64,000 bases of DNA, taken from the NCBI GenBank assembly GCA_026874595.1, contig CM049314.1:77542300-77606299 (forward strand). Direction: 5' to 3'. The notes under the pieces are model-generated. The model was not told where the DNA came from. It worked only from the letters and a program-made list of their open reading frames with translations, and ran no database searches. The translations under genes and the position numbers were made by a program. This DNA comes from Sipunculus nudus (taxonomy: Eukaryota; Annelida; Sipuncula; Golfingiida; Sipunculidae). Shown in pieces: positions 10,240 through 23,496 of the stretch; positions within the stretch are counted from its first letter, which is position 1; every line of letters starts with the position of its first letter.

Positions 10240-11690
10240 ACCTTACTTGATCATCTGCGAATACTGAAAAGCAGACCTGGGCTTGACCGATTAACATGTC
10301 TGGTGCTTTGCTATGTGATGCCGCAGATCTTCTTGCTTCTTCGGTTACGCATATTTTTGACCTGTCCCTTACCATAAGAGAAGTTCCTTATGACTGGAGT
10401 CGGCTAAAGTCATTCCATTATGTAAGGGTAAGGTAAATAGGTAATTCCAATCTGTAACATGTAACATTGTCAAAATTCTTGAAAAACACGTCACAATCTC
10501 TCTTATTGCTTATATGCTAAATTATGATCTTCTTTCAACTGAACGAACTGCTTTCCTGTCAAATAACTCCACCCAAACTGCTCCTAATCATTTAGTTGAC
10601 AACTGGCTGTCAATTTATTACCAGTGCCAACATAATGCTACGTGTTTTCTCTGTGTCAAGAAGGATTTTGATTCACTAAGAGAGAATATTTACTGTAGAG
10701 TAAATTAGAACAATATGGGGTTAATAGAACTGCTCTGAAATAGTTTCATTCATATTTAAATCGTCGCAAACAATTCGCAACCTTCGCTAACAGTATTTTG
10801 GATGTAAAACAAAAAAAAAAACTAAAACATAAGGTGTGCCTTTACAGACCGACAGACCATTTACACGAAAGGCAACGATACACTTTGTCAGTCTGCTTTA
10901 CATCGTCGATAAATCTGTTATTCCGATTTATCAGAAAATATTATTTGAAGACGCGGAAACCAATCGCGTATAGCCGAGCAATTAATATAGACGATATTAT
11001 CATAGTAGATGTTGATGATGTTCGTCAGTTGGGCATTACATCTGTCATGGAAGAGTCAGACAAAACAAGTAATAAAGAAACTATGCTAAAAGATAGGACC
11101 ACTGCACCGAGCTAGCAAATTGCCCCCGAAAAGAGTACTTGAATACATTTTTTTCATGCATTCATTCAGCCAAACACTGATTATTGTCTTACTATTTGGG
11201 GAAACTGCTCACGTACTTTTCGCCTTCCCATTCAACGGCTTCAAGGTAGAGCAGCCTGTATAATCTCGGGCATTTATGATCACTCGCATAGCAGTTTGGC
11301 ATTCATTCATAACAAGGATAGATGAACATAGTGCAACGATAATTGCACCTTTTATCGATATTGACATATAAATGTATCAATGGACTCGCTCCTTTTATTT
11401 TATTAAGATTTTTACTGCTACCAGTGATGTCTATCAGTATAACATTTGTACATCAGTTAACTCCCATATTAATCTTCCGGAACGGCGCACAGAAAAATCT
11501 TAAAAACCTGATCCTTTTACGAAATTAGTATGCTATGAATCAGCCTTCTGATAAAGCTAAAAATACCAAATACCTAAAGAGCGTTAGAAGGCTAGCGCGC
11601 TCATATTTTCTTGCATATAATAGAAATGTAGAAAACTTTCCTTTTATTTTCCACTTGTAGTTGAATAATAATAAAATATGAGCGTCATCT
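10240..11690 (+). pseudogene. LINE reverse transcriptase and C-terminal remnant (CR1/L2-like)
   Basis: Frame-broken pieces of a non-LTR reverse transcriptase: AADLLASSVTHIFDLSLTIR near 10320, LLSTERTAFLSNNSTQTAPN followed by HLVDNWLSIYYQ near 10530-10620, CVKKDFDSLREN (matching the usual DLKKAFDTVDH block, but with DF-DS) near 10660, then LEQYGVNRTAL and FHSYLNRRKQFA. A C-terminal stretch near 11180-11520 has the usual LTIWGNCSRTF, LQGRAACIISGIYDHS and LTYKCINGLAPFILL blocks. Multiple stops and shifts make it dead. It pairs with the endonuclease piece at 8.43-9.18 kb to give one interrupted element of the CR1/L2 group. No clear 3' tail was found. Confidence 0.8.
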
Positions 11691-11744
11691 AAATTTTTGT
11701 AATCTTGCGCATTTTATCTTGACTTGTAAATATTTCATTTTAGT

Positions 11745-12630
11745 TGAACGCTCTTGTTATCTGAGCTGACCTATAAGTCATCTGAGCTATAGCCGTGGTC
11801 CATTGTCCGTCGTCCGTCCGCCTCTCCGTCTGTCCGTCCATCCGTCCGTCCGGATGTCCGTCCGTAAGACTGGCACGTTTCGACACCATTGGACCTACGA
11901 ATCTGAAATTCGGCATACCGTTAGATGTCCCCAAGAACTCGTACCAAGCTGAAAACTGGATCTTTGCGACTTTGTTCCTTTGAGAAATTATGGAAAAACC
12001 TCATTTTTTTAAAATTAAAAACATATTTTCACACTTCAGGACTGCCTAATAACAAAACCACTCATCTGGTTTCTTCATATTTACCATAAATATTCCGCTA
12101 GTTCCTATATACATGCCAGAAATTAAGTCAGTATTATTTAATTAAAAAAAAAAAGTTATGGGCCCAAACATAATGGACTTTGTAAAAAAATCAGGAAAGA
12201 TATTTGGTCACTTAAAGCCAAAAGTGTTAAAGGCAGGGACTTTTTTTCAGTAATACAACTTTTAAATTAATCAAAATTTAATTGTATACCAAAAATTAGA
12301 TCAAAATCTGTTATATTTTTTTTTTCCTGTAAGTACTGTGGATTTAATTTTCACAGCATGTGCACATAAGGATGTAATCTGTTTAAATCTGAAATTTGGA
12401 AATAAAAGCTGCAAACTTAGGCTAGTTATTGAATTTTTTTGGAGGCTCTTGTTGTATTCCCTTACATTGTCAAGAAGTCCACTTTGGTGACTGTAGGTCA
12501 TTCAATGCAGCTCTCTATGCTCCCCAGGCTGTTGGCATAATGTTTAGCAATCAAATCACTAGGGCAAGGACATTGTATTTGATTGTGATTTCTCTAAGTA
12601 TTACAGGGCCCCTCTGAAAACAGAAATATA
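11745..12630. repeat. Dispersed repeat with GTCCGTCC-rich head
   Basis: Begins with ctcttgttatctgagctgac, followed by a CCGT/CTGT-rich tract (11806-11865) and an AT-rich body ending around 12.63 kb. The head is the complement of the gacggacagacgg theme at 5.4 kb, so both belong to the same broad kind of molluscan repeat. The frames at 11740-11983 and 12301-12617 are compositional artefacts. No target duplication found; ends approximate. Confidence 0.4.
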
Positions 12631-12639
12631 TTCTGATAA

Positions 12640-13205
12640 AGGATTAACCGGAAGATGTTGTTGTAACCAATAAATAAATAAATAAAAACCGGTTATGTTT
12701 ACCTTAAGTAAATTATAAATGGTAATTGCATATATCATCTGTTTGTATTCTACTGGCAAACCTTGATATTAAAACCCTTTAAAAAGGCCGTTATATCTCA
12801 TCAAGACCTTATGATATAAATTATGTTATGTCATTCAAGATATATTTTCATTCTTTAACTATTAGTTAATATAAGTAGTTATATGTGTAGAGTAAAAACA
12901 GTATATCTAGAAAGACTCATGTATATTTGATATATGAAAAGTATATAATATAAAATGGGTGCAGTCAACCATCGTGGTAACAACATATAGTGATGAAGCA
13001 GGTTCCACTGCCAGCTGGTCATCTCGGACATTGCTGATATGATAGGTTTTCTTGGTGCTGATAGCTAGATCAAGACTGTTATGAACATAGACATACAGTA
13101 TGCGAGTCTCTGCAGTGCTGCGCCTTTAAACCACCGCCGCTGCCTGAAAGGGTTCCCTATCCTATGTTTGTATTGAAGACGACTGGAAACATCAACTTGT
13201 TTGAA
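12640..13205. other. No gene seen
   Basis: AT-rich intergenic sequence with a short (AATA)n run near 12670. No frame, inverted repeat or known motif that I can support. Confidence 0.5.
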
Positions 13206-13209
13206 ATCT

Positions 13210-13377
13210 CAGGTGTGAGTTGCTTAGCAAGATATATTTAATAATAAAGATAGCAAATGCATAAGAGACAGTAATGTGGAATAAATACATAATCAGGTGT
13301 GAGTTGCTTAGCAAGATATATTTAATAATAAAGATAGCAAATGCATAAGAGACAGTAATGTGGAATAAATACATAAT
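13210..13377. repeat. Perfect 84-bp tandem duplication
   Basis: Two adjacent copies (13210-13293 and 13294-13377), each starting CAGGTGTGAGTTGCTTAGCA, with no difference that I can see. In surrounding DNA full of diverged repeats, an identical pair must be recent, or an assembly artefact. The minus-strand frame across it simply repeats a hydrophobic string and is not a gene. Confidence 0.9.
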
Positions 13378-13397
13378 TGAAATCATCAAACCGCTCG

Positions 13398-13409
13398 GTA
13401 ACCTTTATT
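13398..13409. repeat. SINE target site duplication, left
   Basis: GTAACCTTTATT, repeated exactly at 13645-13656. Confidence 0.9.
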
Positions 13410-13644
13410 GTTATAAACTTTATTTATTTTCACATGTATTGTACAACCAGTTATAATAACTAATACGGGGCACTCTCCATGGCTCGGATGTTGGCGCTCG
13501 GTAGTTGTTAAGGGTGGAAGAAACCGGAGGACCCGGAGAAAACCACCGACATTGGACGGGCAACTGCAACCCATTCTCATAGCCACACCAAGAATCGAAC
13601 CCGGGTCGCCAGCGGAGAAGGCCGAGCGTTTTACCACTCCCTCT
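13410..13644 (-). mobile_element. tRNA-derived SINE, full length
   Basis: On the minus strand the head reads GGAGTGGTAAAACGCTCGGC with a B box GGGTTCGATTC, as in a tRNA-derived pol III promoter. A central domain follows (GTCGGTGGTTTTCTCCGGG, then CCTCCGGTTTC) of the type conserved in several metazoan SINE superfamilies; I cannot say with certainty which one. The tail ends in AAAATAAATAAAGTTTATAAC. The perfect 12-bp target duplication proves retroposition by target-primed reverse transcription. 5'-shortened relatives lie at 19.3, 32.27 and 41.54 kb. Amplification would have depended on a partner LINE. Confidence 0.88.
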
Positions 13645-13656
13645 GTAACCTTTATT
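13645..13656. repeat. SINE target site duplication, right
   Basis: GTAACCTTTATT, identical to 13398-13409. Confidence 0.9.
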
Positions 13657-14249
13657 AATCAGTAAATAATATAAAATATTCATAAATATTCATGAGAAAA
13701 TATTTTAAAAAATATTAATAGACGAGGAATAATATAAATCAAGGTTTATCGGCCGACAAAACCGATTAATCGAATCTTGAATTTTTTTTTATGAACAACT
13801 AATCCTCCCATATTCATAACTGTTGGTAGAAGAATAACCGGCGTGTTATTTTCAACAATAAGATCGACCGTACAACTCTGGGTCTCTAAATCCCGCTAAC
13901 ATTTAAATTCTTTATGCAGTCTGACTATGCACATGTGATGTTGTTGAATGGGTATATAGGTATGATTATACATTATGGATTGTAAATGCAGTTAATAGGA
14001 CCATAACACAGTGATTCTCAAATGAAATCCGAAGGCTGAGTATACGCATGGTACAACTTAACCTGCAGTTTTATTTCCACAACTAAAAATAGTACGACTG
14101 TATGGGTCATCAATTAGGGTATCTGTATGCCCCGTAAGAAAGCAACCGGATGAGAATTTATAGATCTTTGACAATGTGGATTTCAATAGATCTTTAATTT
14201 GATGTGTGTATAATTTTCGTGAATTCCTCGACGGCTGTCTCTTGGCCAT

Positions 14250-16960
14250 ATTGGATTTCAGCAGAATATCGGAAGTGAATATTTACCCCATCCAATTTGG
14301 TCACCATTCACCCATTTTCATTGCTAAACCTGTAACCAAATATAGCCTGAGGCACTTAAAATTCTTATAGATTTTTGTTAATTCAGTACGATTTTTTCCC
14401 TCCCCTTTTGAACCCTCTGAGAAATGATGACGTCTGAAAAGAACCGATGCGAACAAATAGTTTCGTTGAGTGCAATACCAATACAAATTTGATGGGCAAT
14501 GAAGACATACATATAATAACCGTGCATCAAACAGCACACTACAATGGAGCAACTTGACTCTTTACCATGACGCATCTCTTCGACAGCGGCTCTTCTTTGT
14601 ACAGACGATTTTAAAGTATACAGTTGCCCATCCTAAAATTCACCCATTTATTATAATAGTGCTTCTGAAACTGCTACTGTAACCCTGTCTGTAACATGCA
14701 GACAATCTGTTGCTCCTATTGAATGTATGTACCATCATATTTCTATATAACATATTATATTGTGTCTTTTCCTTTAATCATTTAATTTGCCGCAAAATAC
14801 ACATTAATCAACAGGAGGCGACATGTTGGTATAGGTTTCAATAGATGTAAACAGGTGTTGTTATTAATAGGGCTACTTTTGTCTGTCTGTTCTTATCATT
14901 TTACATGATATTTCGTGTTTTGAAACGTATGATATGCTCTTTCGCTACCAGGATGATGGTTTAAAATCATAAATGATCCGCTGTCCTTCCAGAAATGATG
15001 TTGTTCTTTCATAGAATATAAAGTAGGAGCATTAACGTATGAAATATATTAAGTTATAACCAACTTACCATCACTTTTTCAGGTCATTAACAATCGTGTG
15101 TAGAACCGGAAAAACCAAGCGGTTTAGTCAATTATTGTTTTTATATAAAACATTTACAGAGTTGACCCTGAGCCGATTGGTTTTGTCTCACCGTTGGCTA
15201 ATTCCAAAACGGTTCGCCCAAATGTTTTCTGTACATTCAATGATAAAATCTGCATTTCACCCTCTTTCTTAGAAAGAAAACGTACAGGATTAAAAAAAAA
15301 AACGCACAGTAGTGATATAATATCGATTCCTATCTCACTGAATGATTGGTCGGGTTACCGATATCAAGAAAGAAAACTTTAGATATTTACAAACGGCTTT
15401 AAAATGTATCCACAAGACCTTAACGTAAACCATGTTATTTAAAAGTAATCTGTTATTGAGTGTTACACTTTAATTGTCGCTCTGATGGCGAGTGCTCTTA
15501 AATTTTCATCGTCTTACATTACATTAAGCCAAGGTTCAACGACCCTGATGATAACGCTATCAAGGTCTTATGCAGCTGGTATACATCGGTCAAGCTATAA
15601 AAAAAGACACCAGTGACAAAAGTATAAAAATACACAACGTCCGTTGAGGCCATAATACCTAGCCAATGTTTTCTAGATGCAGTAATTCTTCTTTATTTCC
15701 TTATGTAACGACTCCGGTTCCGGGTTTATAGTTTAAGCCTTGACAGATCCTGTGTACTTGTCTGGTTTATTGGACACGAGAAGGGATCAGCCATAAGCAG
15801 ATTTCCGTGGAGTATTACCTCTTTGTCAAATTCCGTCTGGAGGCAAGTTCTATGTGACCGGTAACGTAAAGAGAACCCAAGCATACTTAAGATTATAAAC
15901 TCATATTCATCATTTTATACCCATAAGCTTTTCTAAAAATGATCGGAACCGATATAATCTTGTTTGATTGTTTGAATAAAATACGATCGTTAATAATTGC
16001 AATGTTTTAAAACAGAGATGTGACAATGTACATTACTGATCTGAACGACAATTCATTATTGTATACATAAACTACTGCTTAAACTGCTAAATTTCTCTAT
16101 TTCAAATGACTTTATAATATTGGCCACTTCTTATGATTGGATGCCAGACATTGTTAACAGTATACATACGAATTCATCAGCTAACTTTCTGGTATTGAGG
16201 GTCTCCCCGCAGTATATCTCAAAGCACGCATTTGCCCATAAAATATGTTAACTATGAAAAGCATTAATAATTTGATACAGCCTATCATCATTGTAAGCGT
16301 ATGATCCTTGAATCCGCCTCTTACTTCTGAATGCTTTGAATATTTCATGTAACTTCACATAATTCATCATTCACATAATTAGTAGAAAGGATATTTAGAT
16401 GAATTCGAAAAAAAAGTTACTGCAGAAGTCACCCGATGCTAGGATCCAATAACGGCTGTCACGTGTTGGTAAAACTCATGTGATTTGTTTAATGTAATTC
16501 TGTTTATCTCATAGCCTGGTCCATTTTCATATAATACTGCATTATGGTCCATTTTTTGAATACTGTGTATCATTTTTATGTTGTCAATTTTAAAGGTCAC
16601 TGTCTTTCAGGAGGAGGTGTTAGATTTTCTGTATAAATTGAACATGCTTGTCTTCCTTTTGTGTCTCGTTCAAAAATATATATGTCCCTGTTAATGGAGA
16701 CATATTTCGTGCATTTCCATTTTACATTTAGCGCATAGAGACTGACGAATGCCTTTAAACTTGCTCAGACCTTGTTTTGGTTACAACAGCCGGGTTATTA
16801 CTGCATTAAGTTCAACTACATGAGCTGCGCTTGAAATAGAGACCTCGAATGACAAAACCCTTATAATCTGTAGCATGCGTTAACAAGTAAACATTTATGC
16901 CAACGTTAATATTAAAGACGCCATATTTCTAACTTATTTTTATTCATAGACTTTGTTCTC
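14250..16960. repeat. Old tandem unit 2
   Basis: Aligns by eye with unit 1 (14.3-15.1 kb against 3.9-6.2 kb) and with units 3 and 4 (15.5-16.0 kb against 20.6-21.1 and 33.8-34.3 kb; 16.4-16.95 kb against 22.1-22.7 and 35.4-35.9 kb). The tail blocks share gctgcagaag, agtccattttcata and a gcgttaac motif. Divergence from units 1, 3 and 4 is clearly greater than between blocks A and B. No frame is conserved, so no product is proposed. Confidence 0.5.
15520..15900 (+). promoter_or_regulatory. Promoter-like core of unit 2 (TATA box)
   Basis: TCAAGGTC at 15560-15567 and TATAAAA at 15596-15602, 36 bp apart start to start, with the shared gaccctg block upstream and accagtgacaaaa block downstream. Same organisation as at 6.73, 20.64 and 33.86 kb. 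Confidence 0.4.
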
Positions 16961-17758
16961 GGATTTATAATACCACCTTGCTGACTTGCCACGGTCTCTG
17001 TGCCACCTTGCGTCTTTAGGCCTCACTGAGCATACTACTTTCAACGAGCTAATCTTTTTCGATTTATTTTCCCCCGATCCTCATCTGTCGTCATATCGAC
17101 TATTATCTGATTAATTAAATTAAATACTGTTAAATACTGTAATTTCAGTGTTTAACCTGTTAGTCCCCAAAAGTTTTATGGCCATCAAAGAGTTTTCATT
17201 ATTTTGTTATCAACCCATACTAGGTACTTGCAAGTCATTACATACATATACTTTTTTTTCACTCTGAATGATAAATTTCTCTTTGCGTTATAACATAAAA
17301 CAGGTTATTTATCATTGCCACCGTTTTTAATAGAAATTCCAATGCTAACTAAATTGTGTGGTCTCCCACGTGGACGCTGTGTACTTGCACTTGATTTCGT
17401 TTCTTTTATGTTGGTCTACTCACTCTTTAGAAGTCTTAAGGTTAAACCAAAACCTTTGCAGACAGAGGCGAAAATTGTTCATAAGTTTATGGTTTTCCTT
17501 AATTCTGCTTTGGAAATCACACACAGGGAATACTGCCTTTGGATATAATATGGTGGCTAAGGAACACTGAGTGGAAAGAGACGGCGCGAGTATATAACCA
17601 AATCCTTGAGTTTGTTTATTTTTCTGTTTATAACGGATTGATCATCACAATTGTTCACTTAAGCCGATAACATATGAAAACTTTTACATGCCAACCAAAT
17701 TGAGTAATCGATAATTAATCACCTATCCCTTTGAACTATTTAAAACCAGTCAAATTAT

Positions 17759-17998
17759 GGGCTCATTGGTTGAGCACAGGACTGAAAGATCGGAAATACG
17801 AATCTCAGTCGAAGGGATGGGTCTTTACACGGTCGGCCTACGTCCAAGTTGATCGTTCTGCAGGTATAATGGGATGATTTTGCCAAACGGAAGAGTTTCC
17901 CTCAAAATCGACCCATCATGGGTAGGTTACACGCCCAGATCTCGCAGGTGCAGTGGTCAACGGGCCTGGTTAACTCTAGGACATAAAATATGGAATCC
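17759..17998 (+). mobile_element. tRNA-derived SINE, second family (block A copy)
   Basis: The head ATTGGTTGAGCACAGGACTG resembles a tRNA D arm (A box), followed about 25 bases on by a degenerate B box (the block B copy keeps GAAGTTCGAATTTC). The body contains gggtctttacacggtcggcc and ctcaaaatcgaccca, ending around a gacataaaata tail. The same element is at the matching place in block B (30,714-30,972), so it was inserted before the duplication. This copy has lost about 40 bp near its tail compared with B. Confidence 0.6.
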
Positions 17999-19302
17999 TG
18001 CACGTTTACGTATACTTAGTTAAGATAGGATTAACTATGAAGGCAGTTATCTCCAACAACAAAACAATTGTTCAAAACTTTACGCAGGAATGTTAATCAA
18101 TATTTTCAGTAGTTACAAAAAGTCATTCAATTGTTGAATTTAAGAGTCCCTTAACCCCAAAAAACATTAAATAGTTCGTCCGACTCGAACTGGCGGAAGT
18201 GGCCGTTATGTTGCTACACACTTATAAAAACACGAAACACTTAGCATTCATACTAAGTGATTATTTGGAATTAAAAAAAAATTGAACTGAAACCGAAATC
18301 CAGCCTCAGAGACAGGAATAATTTTACCTGGTTATCCTTAGGTTATTTCCAATCCCTACTTAAGAGGAGCAAATATCAAGTTTTCGGACACATTAGATTG
18401 ATCTAACATATGAAATCGCTTTTTTCTCAGCCAAAGACCGTTCTTAGTGAAAAATACAGTAATTCAAATATATGTTTGGCTGCCATATTATATTTCTGAT
18501 GGGAAGTTCTTAAATTTAACATAGCCAATTTATACCTCTCTTAGAGAAAAACCTTTTGTAAAATTACATGGCACTCATGGTATTTGAACAATTCTTAGAT
18601 AACTTACGACATACTGGACAGTGAATTCACTGACATTGGTATTATATTAAAAATATTACGTAATATCAGATCAAATGTTCTTGAAATCCAGTTTACTCTA
18701 GGGTACTGATAGCGAGGTCCCATATGTGCTGCACTAAAATGTGTATTCCTATTCTAAGCTAGTACATAAACATACCTCGAGCTTTATTCATAACCTCTTA
18801 GCTACTTCGTTTTTAAGCTCTATAACTACTTGCAGTGGTATAACGTAAATATTAACCAACTCTAATATTCACACTGATGTGTCATGAAAGCCGCATATTT
18901 ACACGCTGTTTTAACAATGTCCCTCTGTCTTTCCGACTTTGTGGGTTTCTTTATCTTTTAGCCAATGAAGATCGTTTTAATGGAAGCAATGAGCATTCAA
19001 AAGATGACCCAAAATCGAGGAAAGGGTAGAAAAGAATCTTTTTACATTTTTTTTTCAGTTAATAAAACTCACTTATATATAATCTGTCAGGTTTCAACTT
19101 AAGTGACGCATCCGTAATTAATAGTGAATAAAAATAAAAATAAAATACCTCTAATAAGTCTTGCATAACTTTCGCGGCTACGACGCTCGTCACAAAATCA
19201 TATATGTGTGCTATTTCATGTCCTTATATACTGCATGGCTTATGTATCAAAAAGGCCTTGAAGTAATACAAACAGACATTTGTAACCCTAGCCAAGTCTG
19301 TT

Positions 19303-19405
19303 TATTTATAAACTTTATTTATTTTACATGGGTTGTGCAGGTAGTTATAAACTGAATGCAAGGGATTTTCTATGGCTCAGCAGTCTGTCGGGTTGGAGGA
19401 AACAT
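19303..19405 (-). mobile_element. 5'-truncated SINE tail (block A)
   Basis: Shares the taaactttatttatttt tail and the gttataa and ctatggctc words with the full SINE at 13.41-13.64 kb, but the tRNA head is missing. The paralogous copy is at 32,266-32,370, so it predates the A/B duplication. Confidence 0.65.
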
Positions 19406-19804
19406 TACAAAGCTACACACTGTGTTGAAAGATAAGTGAGATTAGTGTGTATCTTGTATACAAATGTAATTATTTCTTCCTCAAAGCCAGCGACCTTTCA
19501 AATGACACTCAGAAAACAGAGACACAATGGGACAGAGCACATTAAGGAACTATTTAAAGATTAAACCTGCGGACTGAGATTCTGATGGATGTCGGGTTGT
19601 GTCAACATCACATATTAATATAAACCCGTCATGAGGCTTGACAACAAGTTCCCTTTGTAAATAAGGCATTGCTCCATTGGAGCTTGGAAAAGGATGGAAG
19701 GGAATATAAGGCCGCCTGTCTAGCCTGTCCATATAACCATGAAACCTGCGATTATTATATTATTACATATATTTTATATATCGCTTTTATTTATGTTTGA
19801 TTAT

Positions 19805-19852
<48 letters not shown>
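19805..19852. repeat. (AC)n(AT)n microsatellite
   Basis: AC run followed directly by AT run. The matching place in block B (about 33.0 kb) has only a short tatagatatatat remnant, so the array expanded in A or was lost in B. Confidence 0.95.
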
Positions 19853-20609
19853 TACTTGCAATCAAATTTTCATGTCTGCATGACTAATAAAGTCATATAT
19901 GATCTATACTTTCTTATCTCTTCTTATTAAACCATTCTAACCTCGACGTGCGCTTACATTTGACGCGAAAATGAGAAAATGAGAAAATCCATAAATAAAT
20001 GTTGTCTCTGTTGTAGGTAATACCATAATGCTTTCTTGATATAAACATAAAATAAAAGGTCTTCGAGTGGTCAATACATACAACAGAGGATTGCATTCTA
20101 TAAGCTGTGCAATAAGTAATGTCTTAGTGCAAAGAATAAAACACTCAAATTTGTTTATCTGTTAAGAATCATCACATCAGATCAGATCTCATAAGCTCCT
20201 GTAAATACGGTTATCAGTAATGTCAGTTTGAAATTATAGGTTCCGATGTGAAGAGTGCTGACGTTTCAAACGAATCGCTAGTCCTTTATAAAAACGAGAT
20301 GAATTTTGTTTTATACTCGTAATGCTGTTTTCCTTCTCTGATATATTACACCAATAGGCTATCGAATATTTTGAAAGCTAATTATGATTTTAATGAAGCC
20401 GCGTTGCTGAAAAGTAAATTTTAAAATATTGAACCGTAATATGAAACTTAACCCAGACTTTACTGAAAATGATATCTGTATCAGTTACATAACGTTGTAT
20501 GATTTTTATCTGTAAACGTAACCTGTTATTGACTGGAGGGCTTATGCTTTAAGCGTGACAACAGGACGGAGACCTCTCTTAATCTTCCACAGTCTGGCAA
20601 AAGATTTGG

Positions 20610-20960
20610 CCTTTGGAACAACGACCCTGGTTATTGCTCCATCAAGGTCTTATGCAGTCAGTATACAAGGACTGGGTTATAAATTAATACATTAGTGACA
20701 AAAATATTAGAATTTGCAGCCTGCATGGGGACGGTTGTACCTACCTTAGGTTTTCTAAACGCAACCTTTTATCTCTATTTCATAGAGTGATGACACAAGA
20801 TGCCAGTTAATAGTTCATTAGTTATGAGAAGTGATAAACTGTGAGCACATTTCCATGGGGTATCATATCTTTGCCAACATTCCGTATAGAAACCAGATTT
20901 ATGCGTACGGGGACGTGAAACGAGCCCATCCATACTTAAGATGTGAGTTCATATGGATGA
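20610..20960 (+). promoter_or_regulatory. Promoter-like core of unit 3 (TATA box)
   Basis: TCAAGGTC at 20642-20649, TATAAAT at 20678-20684, again 36 bp apart. Upstream cgaccctggttattg and downstream attagtgacaaa are shared with the other cores. A further shared block near 20.9 kb (ggggacgtgaaa, gcccatccatacttaag) is also in units 1 and 2. Confidence 0.4.
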
Positions 20961-22732
20961 AATAAAGCTCGATGTATTGTATTGAGCTGTGATTTGAATA
21001 CGATCATAAATCATAACAACATTCTCAGCAGAATTATACATTATACAAGGTGCTTTACTGATATTAACGACAATTTACACTGACGTACATATATTCCTAC
21101 TTCTCATATTAACATGTTTAAAATGTCTTTGTAATATTACATGTAAAATCCTCAATCGCGTCCAGGGTATGGACGTCCATGTAAGAGCGTAGAGTGTGTC
21201 TGGAGCTGGGAGTACGGGTTGGGCGGAGAGCTCCCTAACTGTTGAAGCAGCAGTGAATCTAACAGCATGCACTTTCCTATTACGTATTCTTTCTATGAAG
21301 AGTATGAATGTAGTGCGTCCATTGACCGGCCTGGTGGCTATAGCTTGGGATGACGTGGGGGCTTCGAATGGTCATCCTTCGCCACTGACATGTGGATACT
21401 TAATATGTTGCTGTTTACAACATATTGGTCGGATTTTGGTTTTGTTTAGAACCCTTACAAATATAAAAAAGGTTTGGTCTATAGGGAGCTGTCTTATAGA
21501 GAATTGTCTTGATAACGCCTGAAAAAAAATCTCTATAATAAATAAAGCCTCCGACGTTTTTACTTTATAGAAGACCTTAAGATGTGAAGAAAGTTTTCAG
21601 TCGACAAAACCAATTCAGCAATCAATCCTCAGATGTTTCCCCAACTATTAGTAAGACTGATAACCTTGTGTTATTCTCAAGTATAAACCTGATTCGTTAA
21701 CTCCTAAATTCCAAACGTCTTTTAAACACATTAACCTACGAATTTCTTCTGCAACCAATGGACCAGGTTGCTTTTATAACGCATGCATATCTAATACTGT
21801 CCGCAAAAAGCGATTTGGAAATAGAAATAGGAACTCTTATCCAAGTGCAGCCCAGGCATTGGATAAAAATACGTGGTTTTAAGTTTTGTTCTCTTTCCTT
21901 AACTAGAAAATAAAACAATAATAAGGTTTATCAATTATACCAGATTCATGGGAACGGGATAGGAAGAGAATTTCACGTTTTCTGTTATACTGAATTACTG
22001 ATATAACGGCAGCGAAAAAAAAATTCCTGCACTGAGTGCCTGGTGGTTTAAATGGATTTCGGTCAAAGTCCAGCAGAGAATGTCCTCTTATTAGTAAAAA
22101 TATGTTTCCACAGAATTCGTTGAAAGGATTTTTAGGTAAAAGAAAGGTGCTGCAGAAGTATCCCGCTTTGGACAAAAAACAACTTGTCACGTCGTGGTAA
22201 TTCCCAAGTGAGTAATTTTATGTAATTCCATTTTTGCATGACAGAGTCCATTTTCATATGTTGTATTACAACATCTGTCTAAAGACCCAGTTCGATGGAT
22301 TAGCTTTTATATCGGCATTTGCCTAACATTAGGTAGCATTTTAAGTGTGCAACTTAAAAGGTTCATAGTTTTAAGGAAAAAAGTTTGTACACATTACACA
22401 AAGCTATTTTCGACTTGTGCCTCGTTCAACAAAATTTAAATGAAAATTTTTACTGGAGAAATGTATGTGCTTCCAGTTTACATTAGGCCGCAGCTCCCCG
22501 AACTACCCTAAGACTTACTCAGACCTTACTTTACACAGATTACAGCAGCTTGGTTATAACTGCTTAAGGTCAAATACCTGAATGGTCCTCGAAATGAAGA
22601 CTTCGAATGACAAATGTTTAGAATGGCAGCGTGCGTTAACGAATAAACTGCTATTCCAACTTTTCTAGGTGCAGTATTTCTTCTACTTTTTCCTTCACTG
22701 TGTTTCAGGTGCTCTTTTTATTGTGTGACACG

Positions 22733-23496
22733 GGAGTAAGTCGTTTTGTTATTGCACTCTATGTTTAATCCGAACTGGTTGAACTCTCATTGTCATGTTA
22801 GCCTTTGGCTTTCACGCCTGGCGGAGGTCACGTGATTACCCTGGTATGTAGAGACATACACAGCGATGTTCTTCTAGATGATTCCTGTAACGCAAGTTTT
22901 CTGTGTTGTGTAAGATCTTTTAGACTGTTCGAGAAGTGGAAAAATCTTTGCTTGGGATGAAGAGTATATAAAGGGGCTATGTTTTAGAGCCTAGAGAGAG
23001 CAGAGAAGATTTCCAGCGGACGCAGAAGCGTATGTCAGTTTCTGGGACCTTATCCGACGAGAGCGGCAATTATAGATTTTTTTCAGACTTTCTCCTAGAT
23101 TTTGTGCATTCGGACTTCAGTTTACTTTCTGGATTGTTACAAAAGCTTTACACTGGACTGTCATTCTCCAAGAGTATACATTTAAAGAACTTATCGTTGT
23201 GACGTTGGTGGTATCCAGGTACTGTGCACTTTGTGTATTTTACTGTGTGATTGTATTAATTTGTTGTTATACCGCTGTTTTACTGTATAATTGTATTGAT
23301 TTAGTGTATTGTAATGTTAGGGTTGTTTTAAGAATAAATTATGGTTATTTGTTAACATTAAAAACACTTACTTCTTTTTTCATTCCCCTAGACATTCCAC
23401 GCTGCCTAGTGTTACAGAATCTGATATTTTTATCTCTCTCACAAAATTTTGTGTTCATCTCGCATACGTGATCTGTTTATATTAGGTGCCGTAACA
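22733..23496 (+). mobile_element. Solo LTR, copy 2
   Basis: Fossil LTR of the family at 2.2 kb. Recognisable parts are a TATA box in gtatataaaggggct near 22.95 kb, ggtggtatccaggtactg near 23.2 kb, an AATAAA signal near 23.33 kb, and an end gtaaca at 23,496. The first 200 bp diverge strongly from copies 1 and 4, so the left end is uncertain. No internal region or partner is present. Block B lacks it. The 90-residue frame at 23199-23471 lies inside the LTR and is not a gene. Old. Confidence 0.65.

Noticed and set aside
21196-21522. 108-residue plus frame in unit 3
   Set aside because: In block B the same DNA is read in a different frame; no domain or conservation at protein level.
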